A DNA stretch of 6,763 nucleotides from Chloroflexota bacterium (GCA_012798185.1 JAAZNS010000423.1:1-6763), one strand, 5' to 3'; numbered from the stretch's first letter, positions 1-5,731 are shown. A program made the numbers and translations. The notes: generated from the letters alone by a model not told the origin.

Positions 1-137
1 TCCAGAAAGGCGAAGGCTTCCTGTTCTGCCGGGTCTTCATCGCTGAATAGCAGACGCAGCCCTAAGGATTTCGTGTAAAAAGCAATAGAGGCGTTTAAAT
101 CGGAGACCTGAAAGGCAGTATGGTCGTTTTTATTCAT
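1..137 (-). CDS. VOC / glyoxalase-fold protein, N-terminal part only
   Basis: The gene starts at ATG 137-135 and runs off the left edge, so only the first 45 residues are visible. They begin MNKNDHTAFQVSDLNASIAF and continue with a YTKSLGLRLLF segment. This is the first beta-alpha-beta unit of the vicinal oxygen chelate superfamily (glyoxalase I, bleomycin and fosfomycin resistance proteins, dioxygenases): strand HTAFQV, the 'D-L-x-x-S-I-x-F-Y' helix, then 'LGL' leading into the next strand. His6 sits where the first metal ligand lies in glyoxalase I-like members. An AAGAGA ribosome binding site lies about 8 nt before the ATG. The gene starts 18 nt after the stop of the lipoprotein gene and is probably co-transcribed with it. 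The substrate cannot be told from this fragment, because the other metal ligands and the specificity loops are outside the window. Confidence 0.85.
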   Translation of the reverse strand, partial: MNKNDHTAFQVSDLNASIAFYTKSLGLRLLFSDEDPAEQEAFAFL

Positions 138-155
138 GTATAAATCTCTTTTCAC

Positions 156-869
156 TTATTGATTGACAGGCAAGACGATCTCGATCTGAGGATCGTATTC
201 AAAAAGTACTGTGGAGGTCGAGTCGATCCCCTTCACATCCCCGGTTTGCCCGTCGATTGCCAGAGTCTGCCCGTTCACCAGCATCTTGAATGGCAAATGG
301 TTGTCGTAGCCAAGCCATAGAGTTACTTCGGTTTCAGTTTCAGCATCACCAGTTTTTTGCTTAGCATGATAGCGGCAAACCAACATGACTTTTTCGTTCA
401 AATATTCACTGCCGATGTAGATGATATCTTTTATAGATTTTTCTAATCGTTGGGAAGCTTCAGGATCGATGATGCTGTTGATGGAAATATTGGCGCGAAT
501 CCATTGGTTGTCTTGTAAAACAAATGCTTCTTTATCGATAATGGTTAATTCGCTTTTCTCATCGGAAACAATGTGATACCGGCGAGGAGGCTGGAACTCC
601 ACCAGTGTAGTGTGGACTTCCCCGTTAGATAATTGCGTGGTGCTGTTATACCGCCAGGAAACCGCCTCCTGCTTTTCGAACGATTCGAGGATCATAGTGC
701 GTAAGGCATCTGCCTGTGGCGTAGGGATAGAAGGAACATTCTCTCCCGAAAGGGTTACCAGGGTGGATGTTGGTTTAATTGAAGAGGTCTTCGTTTGGGA
801 AGTGCAAGCTGTAAACCATAGTAATAAGAAGGACACAACTAGTCGCTGGAATGGTTTTTGAATGTTCAT
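156..869 (-). CDS. small lipoprotein, LolA/LppX-like fold suspected
   Basis: A 237-residue exported lipoprotein. Residues 1-22 form a lipoprotein signal: basic n-region (K5, R9), hydrophobic core LVVSFLLLW and a lipobox-like FTAC, so Cys22 would be the lipidated residue. Phe at position -3 is less usual than Leu. A Ser/Thr/Pro-rich tether (about 23-50) follows. The folded part (about 52-237) begins with a helix (ADALRTMILESFEKQEAVSW) and continues as alternating strands. These include a 'VEFQPPRRYHIV' strand, a 'ITIIDKEAFVLQDNQW'-like hairpin and a C-terminal 'VTLWLGYDNHLPFKMLVNG' plus 'FEYDPQIEIVLP'. This pattern resembles lipoproteins related to LolA / LppX-LprG, which bind lipids or act as surface sensors. 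The assignment is by pattern only and no catalytic residues are visible. The ribosome binding site is weak. It is likely co-transcribed with the VOC gene downstream; the stem-loop at 932-967 separates it from the sugar operon. Confidence 0.8.
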   Translation of the reverse strand: MNIQKPFQRLVVSFLLLWFTACTSQTKTSSIKPTSTLVTLSGENVPSIPTPQADALRTMILESFEKQEAVSWRYNSTTQLSNGEVHTTLVEFQPPRRYHIVSDEKSELTIIDKEAFVLQDNQWIRANISINSIIDPEASQRLEKSIKDIIYIGSEYLNEKVMLVCRYHAKQKTGDAETETEVTLWLGYDNHLPFKMLVNGQTLAIDGQTGDVKGIDSTSTVLFEYDPQIEIVLPVNQ

Positions 870-902
870 GGGCTAAAGTTCCAAAGTTGAAATATTTCAG
901 AT

Positions 903-929
903 ATCATATGGTTAATTCTATAATGAAAA
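903..929 (-). promoter_or_regulatory. weak candidate promoter of the lipoprotein gene
   Basis: On the minus strand TATGAT (908-903, five of six matches to the -10 consensus) lies 33 nt before the lipoprotein ATG. A poor -35-like TTTTCA (929-924) lies only 15 bp upstream of it. The surrounding stretch is very AT-rich, so such matches arise easily by chance. It is listed because the lipoprotein gene needs a promoter between the operon stem-loop and its start. Confidence 0.25.
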
Positions 930-931
930 TA

Positions 932-967
932 AAAAATATACCATGTCATGGACGATGGTATATTTTT
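932..967 (-). terminator. stem-loop terminator at the end of the sugar-transport operon
   Basis: A perfect 12-bp inverted repeat: AAAAATATACCA at 932-943 and TGGTATATTTTT at 956-967, with a 12-nt loop. It begins 54 nt after the stop of the last permease gene. Read on the minus strand, the right arm runs into a T-rich tract (TTTTTTATTTTC), giving the usual stem plus U-run of an intrinsic terminator. The stem is AT-rich with only three G-C-type steps near the loop, so it may be weak. On the plus strand a T run also follows, so it could work in both directions, but no plus-strand gene ends here. Confidence 0.6.
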
Positions 968-1021
968 GTTTTTCTTGGGTAACTCGATTGCAATAGGCAG
1001 AAAGCAGTAAAATACCTGTTA

Positions 1022-1867
1022 TTAGCCTTTTAATGCGCCGGCTAAAATTCCACGAATGAAGTACCTACCGAGGAACAAGAAGAACAGCAGAGGGATGGCA
1101 ACAGTGAGCAGAGAAGCTGCCATTTGCAGGTTATAGGGGGATATCGTACTTCCCTGTGTCATTGCCATAGCCACCTGTACGGTTTGTGTACGGGGGGTGA
1201 TCAAGGTCAGGGCAATGAAAAATTCGTTCCACACCTGGGTAAAAATGATGATACCTACTGAGGCATACGCCGGCAGCGAAATTGGTACAACGATATTAAA
1301 GAAAATCTGAATCTTCGATGCGCCATCAGCTTCAGCAGCTTCTTCGAGTTCCCTGGGTATACCCAGGAAAAACGTCCCCATCAGGACCGATGCCAGGGGA
1401 ATGTTGATAATCAGATAACAAACGATTAAGCCTAAGTGGGAGTTGATTAATCCCGTTTTAGCGGTAATCGTGGTCAACGGGATAATAACGGCTTGATAGG
1501 GCAGGTAAAGCGCTATACCAACCAGAATAAAGATCACCTGGGCGAACGTTGTTTTTGTGCGGCTTAAATAATAGCCCCCCAGCCCACCAAAGAAACAAGC
1601 CATAAGCGTGACAGCCACCGTGATGATGGTTGAATTGATGATCGGTTTTTTCATGGGGATCAAAAAATCGCGGCTGCCAAATAACGCATCAGCGTAATTT
1701 TTAAATTGGGGTAACTTTGGAAAAGATAAATACGTCCGCTGGGTGATTTCGGGCAGAGTTTTTAATGAGTTGTTGACCATCACATAGATAGGCAGCAGGT
1801 ATGCGCAGGTTAGCATAATGAGGACAACGAAGACGATAATTTTGAGGGTTGAGCTTTTGCTTTTCAT
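1022..1867 (-). CDS. sugar ABC transporter permease, MalG/UgpE/GtsC type
   Basis: A 281-residue inner-membrane permease of the CUT1 carbohydrate uptake family, the usual length for the MalG-like partner. About six hydrophobic segments are visible (roughly 9-31, 77-101, 107-130, 143-168, 200-222 and 249-270). The cytoplasmic EAA loop that docks on the ATPase is intact: E176-A-A-E-A-D181-G182-A, followed by the I-x-x-P-I-S-L-P continuation. The C-terminus YFIRGILAGALKG matches the YFxxGxxAGAxKG ending typical of this subfamily. It pairs with the permease encoded just upstream to form the membrane channel. The ATG overlaps the upstream stop codon as ATGA, with an AGGAAG ribosome binding site 8 nt before it inside the upstream gene, which implies translational coupling. 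It is the last gene of the operon. Substrate specificity is inferred from the binding protein. Confidence 0.95.
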   Translation of the reverse strand: MKSKSSTLKIIVFVVLIMLTCAYLLPIYVMVNNSLKTLPEITQRTYLSFPKLPQFKNYADALFGSRDFLIPMKKPIINSTIITVAVTLMACFFGGLGGYYLSRTKTTFAQVIFILVGIALYLPYQAVIIPLTTITAKTGLINSHLGLIVCYLIINIPLASVLMGTFFLGIPRELEEAAEADGASKIQIFFNIVVPISLPAYASVGIIIFTQVWNEFFIALTLITPRTQTVQVAMAMTQGSTISPYNLQMAASLLTVAIPLLFFLFLGRYFIRGILAGALKG

Positions 1868-2781
1868 TCAAACCACTTCCTGAAAGCATAGATTGTATAG
1901 GGAACCACGATGATGAATGCCAGGAGAAAAATGATTACCCCGATAGCTGCACCAGCGGAGGCAAGCCTTTGATCGAAAGCGGTAACAATCATGTTCGTTG
2001 CCAAAACATCGGTGGCAATTCCTGGACCGCTACGGGTGACTATCCAGACAATATCAAAAACTTTCAAAGTATTGATCAATAAGAGAGAGACCAATACCAG
2101 GATGCCATTGCGGATATTAGGGATGATTACCGAAATGAGGATGCGGATTTTCGATGCACCATCTACGGTTGCCGCTTCGATCATCTCTTGTAATTCAGAT
2201 GTTCGAAAAGACGACTGAATGATGATTACAGCAAAACCCAAATACTGCCAAACAAAGATCAGGATGAGCCAATAGGTGGCTAATTTTGGGTCATTGGTAT
2301 AAGTCAATGGTGAATCAATACCTAATTGACCTAAAATGGTGTTGAACACACCTTTCTCAGGTTGGTACATCCAAGACCAAATGGTACCGGTTACGACAAA
2401 AGACATGGCAACCGGATAAAGGATGAGTGTGCGGACATACGATTCAACCCCTGGAAAGGGTGCCAGTTCCAAAAGATAAGCTAAAAATATCGCTAAAACG
2501 CAAGTGGGTATCACCCCCAGGATCAGCCATTTAAGGTTATTTTGTACGTCGATCCAAAAGCGGCTTTGCCCAAATAAATAACTGTACCATTTCAAGCCGG
2601 TAAACGTGTAATCGGCTGCGGTGCTGACCCAATTCGACATGGAAACATAGACATTCCATAATAATGTCCCATATAAAATTGATAAGAAAAACAAAAGGGG
2701 AAATGTAAACACTAAAAACTCAATAACATTTGCCCGTTTTCTTTTTGCTTTTTGTGCTTTTTGTAAATCTGTTGCGATCAC
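1864..2781 (-). CDS. sugar ABC transporter permease, MalF/UgpA/GtsB type
   Basis: A CUT1-family inner-membrane permease of 305 residues from the chosen start. After a basic N-terminus (KAQKAKRKR), about six membrane segments follow. The EAA loop reads E202-A-A-T-V-D207-G208-A-S, with I-P following. A stretch LYPVAMSFVVTGTIWSW, and SGPGIATDVLAT near the C-terminus, closely resemble GtsB-type permeases of glucose/mannose transporters (remembered similarity, not an alignment). Start choice: two in-frame GTG codons exist, at 2790-2788 and 2781-2779. The strong Shine-Dalgarno GAGGTGAT (2793-2786) overlaps the first GTG and lies 6 nt before the second, so the second is preferred; the longer form would be 308 residues. 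No ATG start is available. The gene ends in ATGA overlap with the next permease. It lies 166 nt downstream of the binding-protein gene, with two stem-loops between. Confidence 0.93.
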   Translation of the reverse strand: MIATDLQKAQKAKRKRANVIEFLVFTFPLLFFLSILYGTLLWNVYVSMSNWVSTAADYTFTGLKWYSYLFGQSRFWIDVQNNLKWLILGVIPTCVLAIFLAYLLELAPFPGVESYVRTLILYPVAMSFVVTGTIWSWMYQPEKGVFNTILGQLGIDSPLTYTNDPKLATYWLILIFVWQYLGFAVIIIQSSFRTSELQEMIEAATVDGASKIRILISVIIPNIRNGILVLVSLLLINTLKVFDIVWIVTRSGPGIATDVLATNMIVTAFDQRLASAGAAIGVIIFLLAFIIVVPYTIYAFRKWFE

Positions 2782-2785
2782 CCTA

Positions 2786-2793
2786 ATCACCTC
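2786..2793 (-). promoter_or_regulatory. Shine-Dalgarno deciding the first permease start
   Basis: GAGGTGAT on the minus strand is a long match to the anti-Shine-Dalgarno complement (AGGAGGTGATC). It lies 5-6 nt before the GTG at 2781-2779 but overlaps the alternative GTG at 2790-2788, so it favours the shorter protein. Confidence 0.6.
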
Positions 2794-2841
2794 ACTCTGA
2801 AAATACCAGATTAGGAAACTTTTCCCCTTTTAATTCGTTAT

Positions 2842-2879
2842 TGGGCAGGGATGCAATTTCCTGTATGCATCCCTGCCCA
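2842..2879 (-). promoter_or_regulatory. strong intercistronic stem-loop before the permease genes
   Basis: A perfect 14-bp inverted repeat (TGGGCAGGGATGCA at 2842-2855, its complement at 2866-2879) with a 10-nt loop. It is GC-rich for this region. On the minus strand the right arm is followed by ATAACGAATTAAAAGG, with no U-run, so it is not a standard intrinsic terminator. Placed between binding-protein and permease genes, it more likely protects the upstream message from 3' exonucleases or causes partial termination, giving more binding protein than permease. This role is inferred from comparable sugar operons. Confidence 0.7.
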
Positions 2880-2896
2880 TAGATTAGTTTACTATA

Positions 2897-2926
2897 GTCT
2901 TACGATATTTACCAAATCCGTAAGAC
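2897..2926 (-). promoter_or_regulatory. second intercistronic stem-loop, next to the binding-protein stop
   Basis: GTCTTACG (2897-2904) pairs with CGTAAGAC (2919-2926), 8 bp perfect. An inner ATTT/AAAT pairing (2907-2910 with 2914-2917) is separated by a small internal loop. It starts 22 nt after the binding-protein stop codon and 18 nt before the stronger stem-loop at 2842-2879. No U-run follows on the minus strand. It probably shares the job of stabilising the 3' end of the binding-protein message. Confidence 0.5.
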
Positions 2927-2947
2927 GATATCCAGCAGCCCAAAAGA

Positions 2948-4351
2948 TTATGGCCACTGATACCAGGAAGCTCCTTCTTTCACATTGAAGGTAGTCATCA
3001 TATCAGCAACAGCTTTGATGGTCCCCTCAACATCTGGTTTTTCAGAGGCAAAGAAGGTAGAGATGATCACCCGGTATTGTACCTGTGCGGGGTTGGGCAG
3101 AATGGTGCCATGTTGATCCAGGATCAATTTATCAGGATTCTTGCTCACATATTCCTGCATTTCCTGACGGATGGGATCTGGGAATTCCTTAGGATCGATA
3201 TCGGTGCGGGCAAACATACCGCCCTGGGTGACATCGGTGGGGATTTGCAGCTCTGGTGAAGCTACAACCTTCAACCAGTTCATGCATTCTTCTTGATCGG
3301 GAGCACCTACTGTGCAGCCATAGGTATCGGGGTGGAAGAGCAAGATACGATCTGGCTTGGTGGGATAATTCACCGCGCCAAAATCAACGCCTGGCTGCCA
3401 GTTGGAGCCTTTGGTGAAGGCACCGATTGCCCAGGTGCCCATGATGGTCATAGCTGCCTGTTCGGAACCCACAGCGCTCACTGCCTGATCCCAGGTGAGA
3501 GTGGAGTGATCAGACATGTTGCTGTATTCCTGCAAGGCAGCAAATTTCTGGAGAGATTCCTTGAAAATTGGATCATTGGCAACGTCGATCTCACCCTTGA
3601 AGAACTTCACATAATATTCCGGTCCTCCCAATTCCAACATGATGGTATCGAGGACGAAGACATCTGACCAGTTATCCTTTGAGCCGACAGCCAGACAAGA
3701 CATTTCAGGCTTGGCTGCCTTGATGGCTTTACAGGCGGCGATCAGATCATCATAACCGGTAGGAGCGCTCAAGCCGAGTTCGTTGAATAGTTTCAGGTTG
3801 TAGTACAGAATATTCTCCAGATGCATATTCAACGGGACAGAATACGGGTGTCCGTTAATGGTGACCGCATTCAATAAAGGCTTGGGAATTACATCAGCAT
3901 AACCGGTCTCGGCATAGAAGTCATCCAATGGCTGCAGAACATTGCTGTCGACATAGTCCTTCAGCTCAGCGCCGCCCAGAGTTTGGAATGTGTCTGGCGG
4001 GATGCCGGCTGTAATGCGGGCTTTTAGCACCACGCGATGCTCAGTGCCGCCGCCTCCTGGAACAGGGTTCTCGACAACCGTGATATCCGGGTAGGCATCT
4101 TTAAGCGCTGCAAACATCGCATCGGCAGCTTCACGCTCACCAGGAGCCGTCCACCAGTGGAAGATTTCCAGCTTCTTCTCTTTGGGTGCGGGGGTGGGCG
4201 TGACAAGGACTTCCACAGTCTCTATTACCTTTTCGCCCGCTTTTTCAACAATCACCGTTTCAATGATTTTCTCGGGGGTTGGTGTTGCACAGGCGGCTAA
4301 TAGCAGACTGCAGATCACCACAATTGCAAATAAAATTTGGAACTTTTTCAT
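2948..4351 (-). CDS. sugar-binding lipoprotein of an ABC importer (family 1, GtsA-like)
   Basis: A 467-residue extracytoplasmic solute-binding lipoprotein (SBP_bac_1 / UgpB-like). Residues 1-21 are a lipoprotein signal (MKK, hydrophobic core, lipobox LAAC, Cys21). Residues 22-60 are a tether rich in Thr/Pro with two EKxIETVxV units, a Chloroflexota-style linker. The binding domain starts at L61 (LEIFHWWTAPGE). H65-W66-W67, the GGGG loop (99-102), VLKARITAGIPPDTFQ (about 108-123), HPYSVPLNMHLEN and the TWDQAVSAVGSEQAAMTIMGTWA region resemble glucose/mannose-binding proteins of the GtsA / Thermus type, as I remember those sequences. A glucose-like monosaccharide is therefore the likely ligand, but other sugars remain possible. 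Start: ATG 4351-4349 has GGAGGAGATG just before it and begins the signal peptide. An 18-residue upstream extension from TTG 4405 would spoil the signal. It delivers sugar to the two permeases encoded downstream. Confidence 0.95.
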   Translation of the reverse strand: MKKFQILFAIVVICSLLLAACATPTPEKIIETVIVEKAGEKVIETVEVLVTPTPAPKEKKLEIFHWWTAPGEREAADAMFAALKDAYPDITVVENPVPGGGGTEHRVVLKARITAGIPPDTFQTLGGAELKDYVDSNVLQPLDDFYAETGYADVIPKPLLNAVTINGHPYSVPLNMHLENILYYNLKLFNELGLSAPTGYDDLIAACKAIKAAKPEMSCLAVGSKDNWSDVFVLDTIMLELGGPEYYVKFFKGEIDVANDPIFKESLQKFAALQEYSNMSDHSTLTWDQAVSAVGSEQAAMTIMGTWAIGAFTKGSNWQPGVDFGAVNYPTKPDRILLFHPDTYGCTVGAPDQEECMNWLKVVASPELQIPTDVTQGGMFARTDIDPKEFPDPIRQEMQEYVSKNPDKLILDQHGTILPNPAQVQYRVIISTFFASEKPDVEGTIKAVADMMTTFNVKEGASWYQWP

Positions 4352-4353
4352 TA

Positions 4354-4363
4354 CATCTCCTCC
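4354..4363 (-). promoter_or_regulatory. ribosome binding site of the binding-protein gene
   Basis: GGAGGAGATG on the minus strand, with its GGAGG core 7 nt before the ATG at 4351-4349. It fixes the start at the MKK signal peptide and rejects the in-frame upstream extension. The strong match fits a protein made in large amounts. Confidence 0.8.
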
Positions 4364-4430
4364 AAAAAAGAATAAAGATGAATTGGAAAGTACGTTACAA
4401 CACAAACCACATCGTTAGAATATTATTTAT

Positions 4431-4440
4431 GCACCTCCTT
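4431..4440 (-). promoter_or_regulatory. orphan Shine-Dalgarno-like sequence in the lacI / binding-protein gap
   Basis: AAGGAGGTGC on the minus strand is a near-perfect ribosome binding site lying 20 nt after the lacI stop. No credible gene follows. The nearest ATG (4412-4410) is 21 nt beyond the core and opens only five codons before TAA. The GTG inside the motif opens three codons (GTG CAT AAA TAA). The 108-nt gap otherwise holds no strong inverted repeat and no copy of the operator palindrome. AT-rich ATAAATAATATTC just after the motif might contain a -10 element of an internal promoter, but no good -35 is seen. Confidence 0.4.
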
Positions 4441-4459
4441 CCCATTGAAAATAAATCCT

Positions 4460-5482
4460 TCATGTTGACATCGGGTGTGCAGTTGATTCCCTGATGCAAA
4501 GTTGAGTTGATACTTCATGCTGGCGATCATCCCGTTTTTCAGGATTTTCAATATCGTCCAGCAAAAGTTGCATTGCCAATTTACCAATCTCATTCCGAGG
4601 TAATGCCACGGTGGTCAATGTGGGGTTGATTTCGGATGCTAATTCGATATTATCTAATCCGATGATAGAAAGCTGTTCGGGCAGGAGTAACCCATAATTT
4701 CGGGCAGCCCAAATCATTCCTAGCGCGGTTAGGTCGTTTGCGGTGAATACAGCAGTTGGGCGTGGTGAAGCATGGATGAGTTGATCAAAGGCAAGCCGAC
4801 CCCCGTCGATACGCAAATTCCCTTCGAAAATCATTGCCTGATCTGGCTCCAATCCGTTCTCCATTAGAGCAGCAAGGAAAATGTCTCGTCTTGTTTGAGC
4901 AGTCCATAAATTCAAAGGACCGCTAACATGGGCAATATGCGTGTGTCCTAATTCTACCAAATATCTCACCGCTTGGCGAATGCCTTCAGCAAAATTAATA
5001 CGGATGGTGGTTGCCAGATCATCGACTTGGGGTATTCCCCAATCCAAAACCACAGCTTGAATTTGGTTGTTAACTACTTCTTCAACCATCTCGATCGACA
5101 TACTGCTGGACATAAACAGCACGCCATCGACTGATTTTTCGATGAGCGAACGGATAAATTCGCCCCCCAGATTCAAATCATAGCGGGTATTGCACAGAAA
5201 AATCGAATACCCGTTTGCCAGAGCAACTTCTTCGACGCCATGGATCACTTCATGATAAAAGGGATTACCGACATCCGAAACGAGTAAACCCGCAGTTTTG
5301 GTACGTTTAGAAACCAAACTGCGGGCGATATTACTGGGCCGGTAACCTAAATTTTCTACCGCTGTCAAAACCTTTTGCCGGGTTTCTTCTTCAACAAAAC
5401 GGGTTTGATTTAAAACATGCGAAACAGTCGATTTTGATACCCCGGCTTGTTTTGCGACATCAGTAATTGTGACCCTTTTCAT
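4460..5482 (-). CDS. LacI-family transcriptional repressor of the sugar operon
   Basis: A 340-residue LacI/GalR-family regulator, the normal length. The N-terminal helix-turn-helix is at about residues 5-24 (ITDVAKQAGVSKSTVSHVLN). The hinge YRPSNIARSL spans 47-56, with Leu56 at the position that inserts into the central CpG of the operator in LacI and PurR. The periplasmic-binding-protein-like core begins at about 63 (AGLLVSDVGNPFYHEVIHGVE). It contains the family's VSGP (186-189), FTANDLTALG (N249, D250) and IIGLDNIELASEINPTLTTV segments, so it should bind a sugar or sugar phosphate. The start ATG follows CAGGAT with 9-10 nt spacing. As first gene of the operon, with a CpG-centred palindrome just after its promoter, it very likely represses itself together with the transporter. 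The inducer is unknown and is probably the imported sugar or its phosphate. Confidence 0.95.
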   Translation of the reverse strand: MKRVTITDVAKQAGVSKSTVSHVLNQTRFVEEETRQKVLTAVENLGYRPSNIARSLVSKRTKTAGLLVSDVGNPFYHEVIHGVEEVALANGYSIFLCNTRYDLNLGGEFIRSLIEKSVDGVLFMSSSMSIEMVEEVVNNQIQAVVLDWGIPQVDDLATTIRINFAEGIRQAVRYLVELGHTHIAHVSGPLNLWTAQTRRDIFLAALMENGLEPDQAMIFEGNLRIDGGRLAFDQLIHASPRPTAVFTANDLTALGMIWAARNYGLLLPEQLSIIGLDNIELASEINPTLTTVALPRNEIGKLAMQLLLDDIENPEKRDDRQHEVSTQLCIRESTAHPMST

Positions 5483-5489
5483 TCGATAT

Positions 5490-5514
5490 ATCCTGAAAAT
5501 TGTGTGAACAGGAT
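5490..5514 (-). promoter_or_regulatory. small stem-loop covering the lacI ribosome binding site
   Basis: ATCCTG (5490-5495) and CAGGAT (5509-5514) are complementary with a 13-nt loop. In the minus-strand message the downstream arm contains AGGA, the only Shine-Dalgarno-like bases before the lacI ATG, so pairing would hide it. The stem is only 6 bp and could be chance. If real, it would keep repressor translation low. Confidence 0.3.
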
Positions 5515-5548
5515 TATGAGATTATTCGAAAATCGATCGGGATTGCAT

Positions 5549-5578
5549 CAGAAAATCGGTTGCGCAACCGGTTTTCTG
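5549..5578 (-). promoter_or_regulatory. LacI-family operator (30-bp palindrome)
   Basis: The core CGGTTGCGCAACCG (5557-5570) is a perfect 14-bp palindrome centred on CpG. The symmetry extends to 5549-5578 with a single mismatched pair (5556/5571); the outer arms are CAGAAAA and TTTTCTG. LacI-family operators are even palindromes with a central CpG read by the hinge helix, often TTGCGCAA or ACCGGT in type. The site begins about where transcription should start from the promoter at 5585-5613, a classic position for repression. It is the only copy found in the window. It lies about 150 nt from the divergent plus-strand gene, so control of that gene is uncertain. Confidence 0.85.
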
Positions 5579-5584
5579 TCTTTG

Positions 5585-5613
5585 ATATTAACTTAATTTC
5601 AGCGACTTGTCAA
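5585..5613 (-). promoter_or_regulatory. sigma-70-type promoter of the lacI-sugar transport operon
   Basis: On the minus strand TTGACA (5613-5608, perfect -35), a 17-bp spacer and TAATAT (5590-5585, five of six -10 matches). Expected transcription start is near 5578, giving an untranslated leader of about 95 nt before lacI. The operator palindrome occupies the first transcribed bases. This is the clearest promoter in the window and the only strong one for the four-gene operon. Confidence 0.85.
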
Positions 5614-5652
5614 TAACCTCTAACCTTAAAATTTATCGATTTAATATGAGTC

Positions 5653-5697
5653 CTTCATAATTTCTTCATAAGTATTGTTTATTATTTCCATTATGAT
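5653..5697 (+). promoter_or_regulatory. 11-bp-spaced direct repeats and putative promoter of the cytochrome-like gene
   Basis: TTCATAA occurs at 5654-5660 and again at 5665-5671 (with the preceding C, CTTCATAA twice), starts 11 bp apart. A five-of-seven match (TCCATTA) occurs at 5687-5693, two further 11-bp steps along. Seven-base direct repeats separated by four bases are the layout of OmpR/PhoB-family response-regulator sites. Possible -10 elements are TATTAT (5680-5685) and TATGAT (5692-5697); neither has a good -35, which fits an activator-dependent promoter. The region is AT-rich, so coincidence is possible. Confidence 0.4.
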
Positions 5698-5731
5698 CGA
5701 TTGTCAAGGTTTTTTAAAAGGAGCCTGATGC

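Noticed and set aside
2842..2879. Standard intrinsic terminator between binding-protein and permease genes
   Set aside because: The stem is strong but no U-run follows on either strand, and functional partner genes lie directly downstream; an expression-tuning hairpin fits better.
3293..3667. 124-codon plus-strand open frame inside the binding-protein gene
   Set aside because: It lies wholly antisense to a clear conserved gene, has no recognisable domain, and is explained as a shadow of the coding strand. The same holds for the plus-strand frames at 610-861, 1849-2218, 3077-3259 and 4037-4494.
2948..4405. Longer 485-residue form of the binding protein from a TTG start
   Set aside because: The extra 18 residues precede a perfect lipoprotein signal, and the strong GGAGGAGATG site points to ATG 4351.
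4352..4459. Second LacI operator before the binding-protein gene
   Set aside because: The gap was read on both strands for CGGTTGCG / CGCAACCG-like half-sites and none was found.
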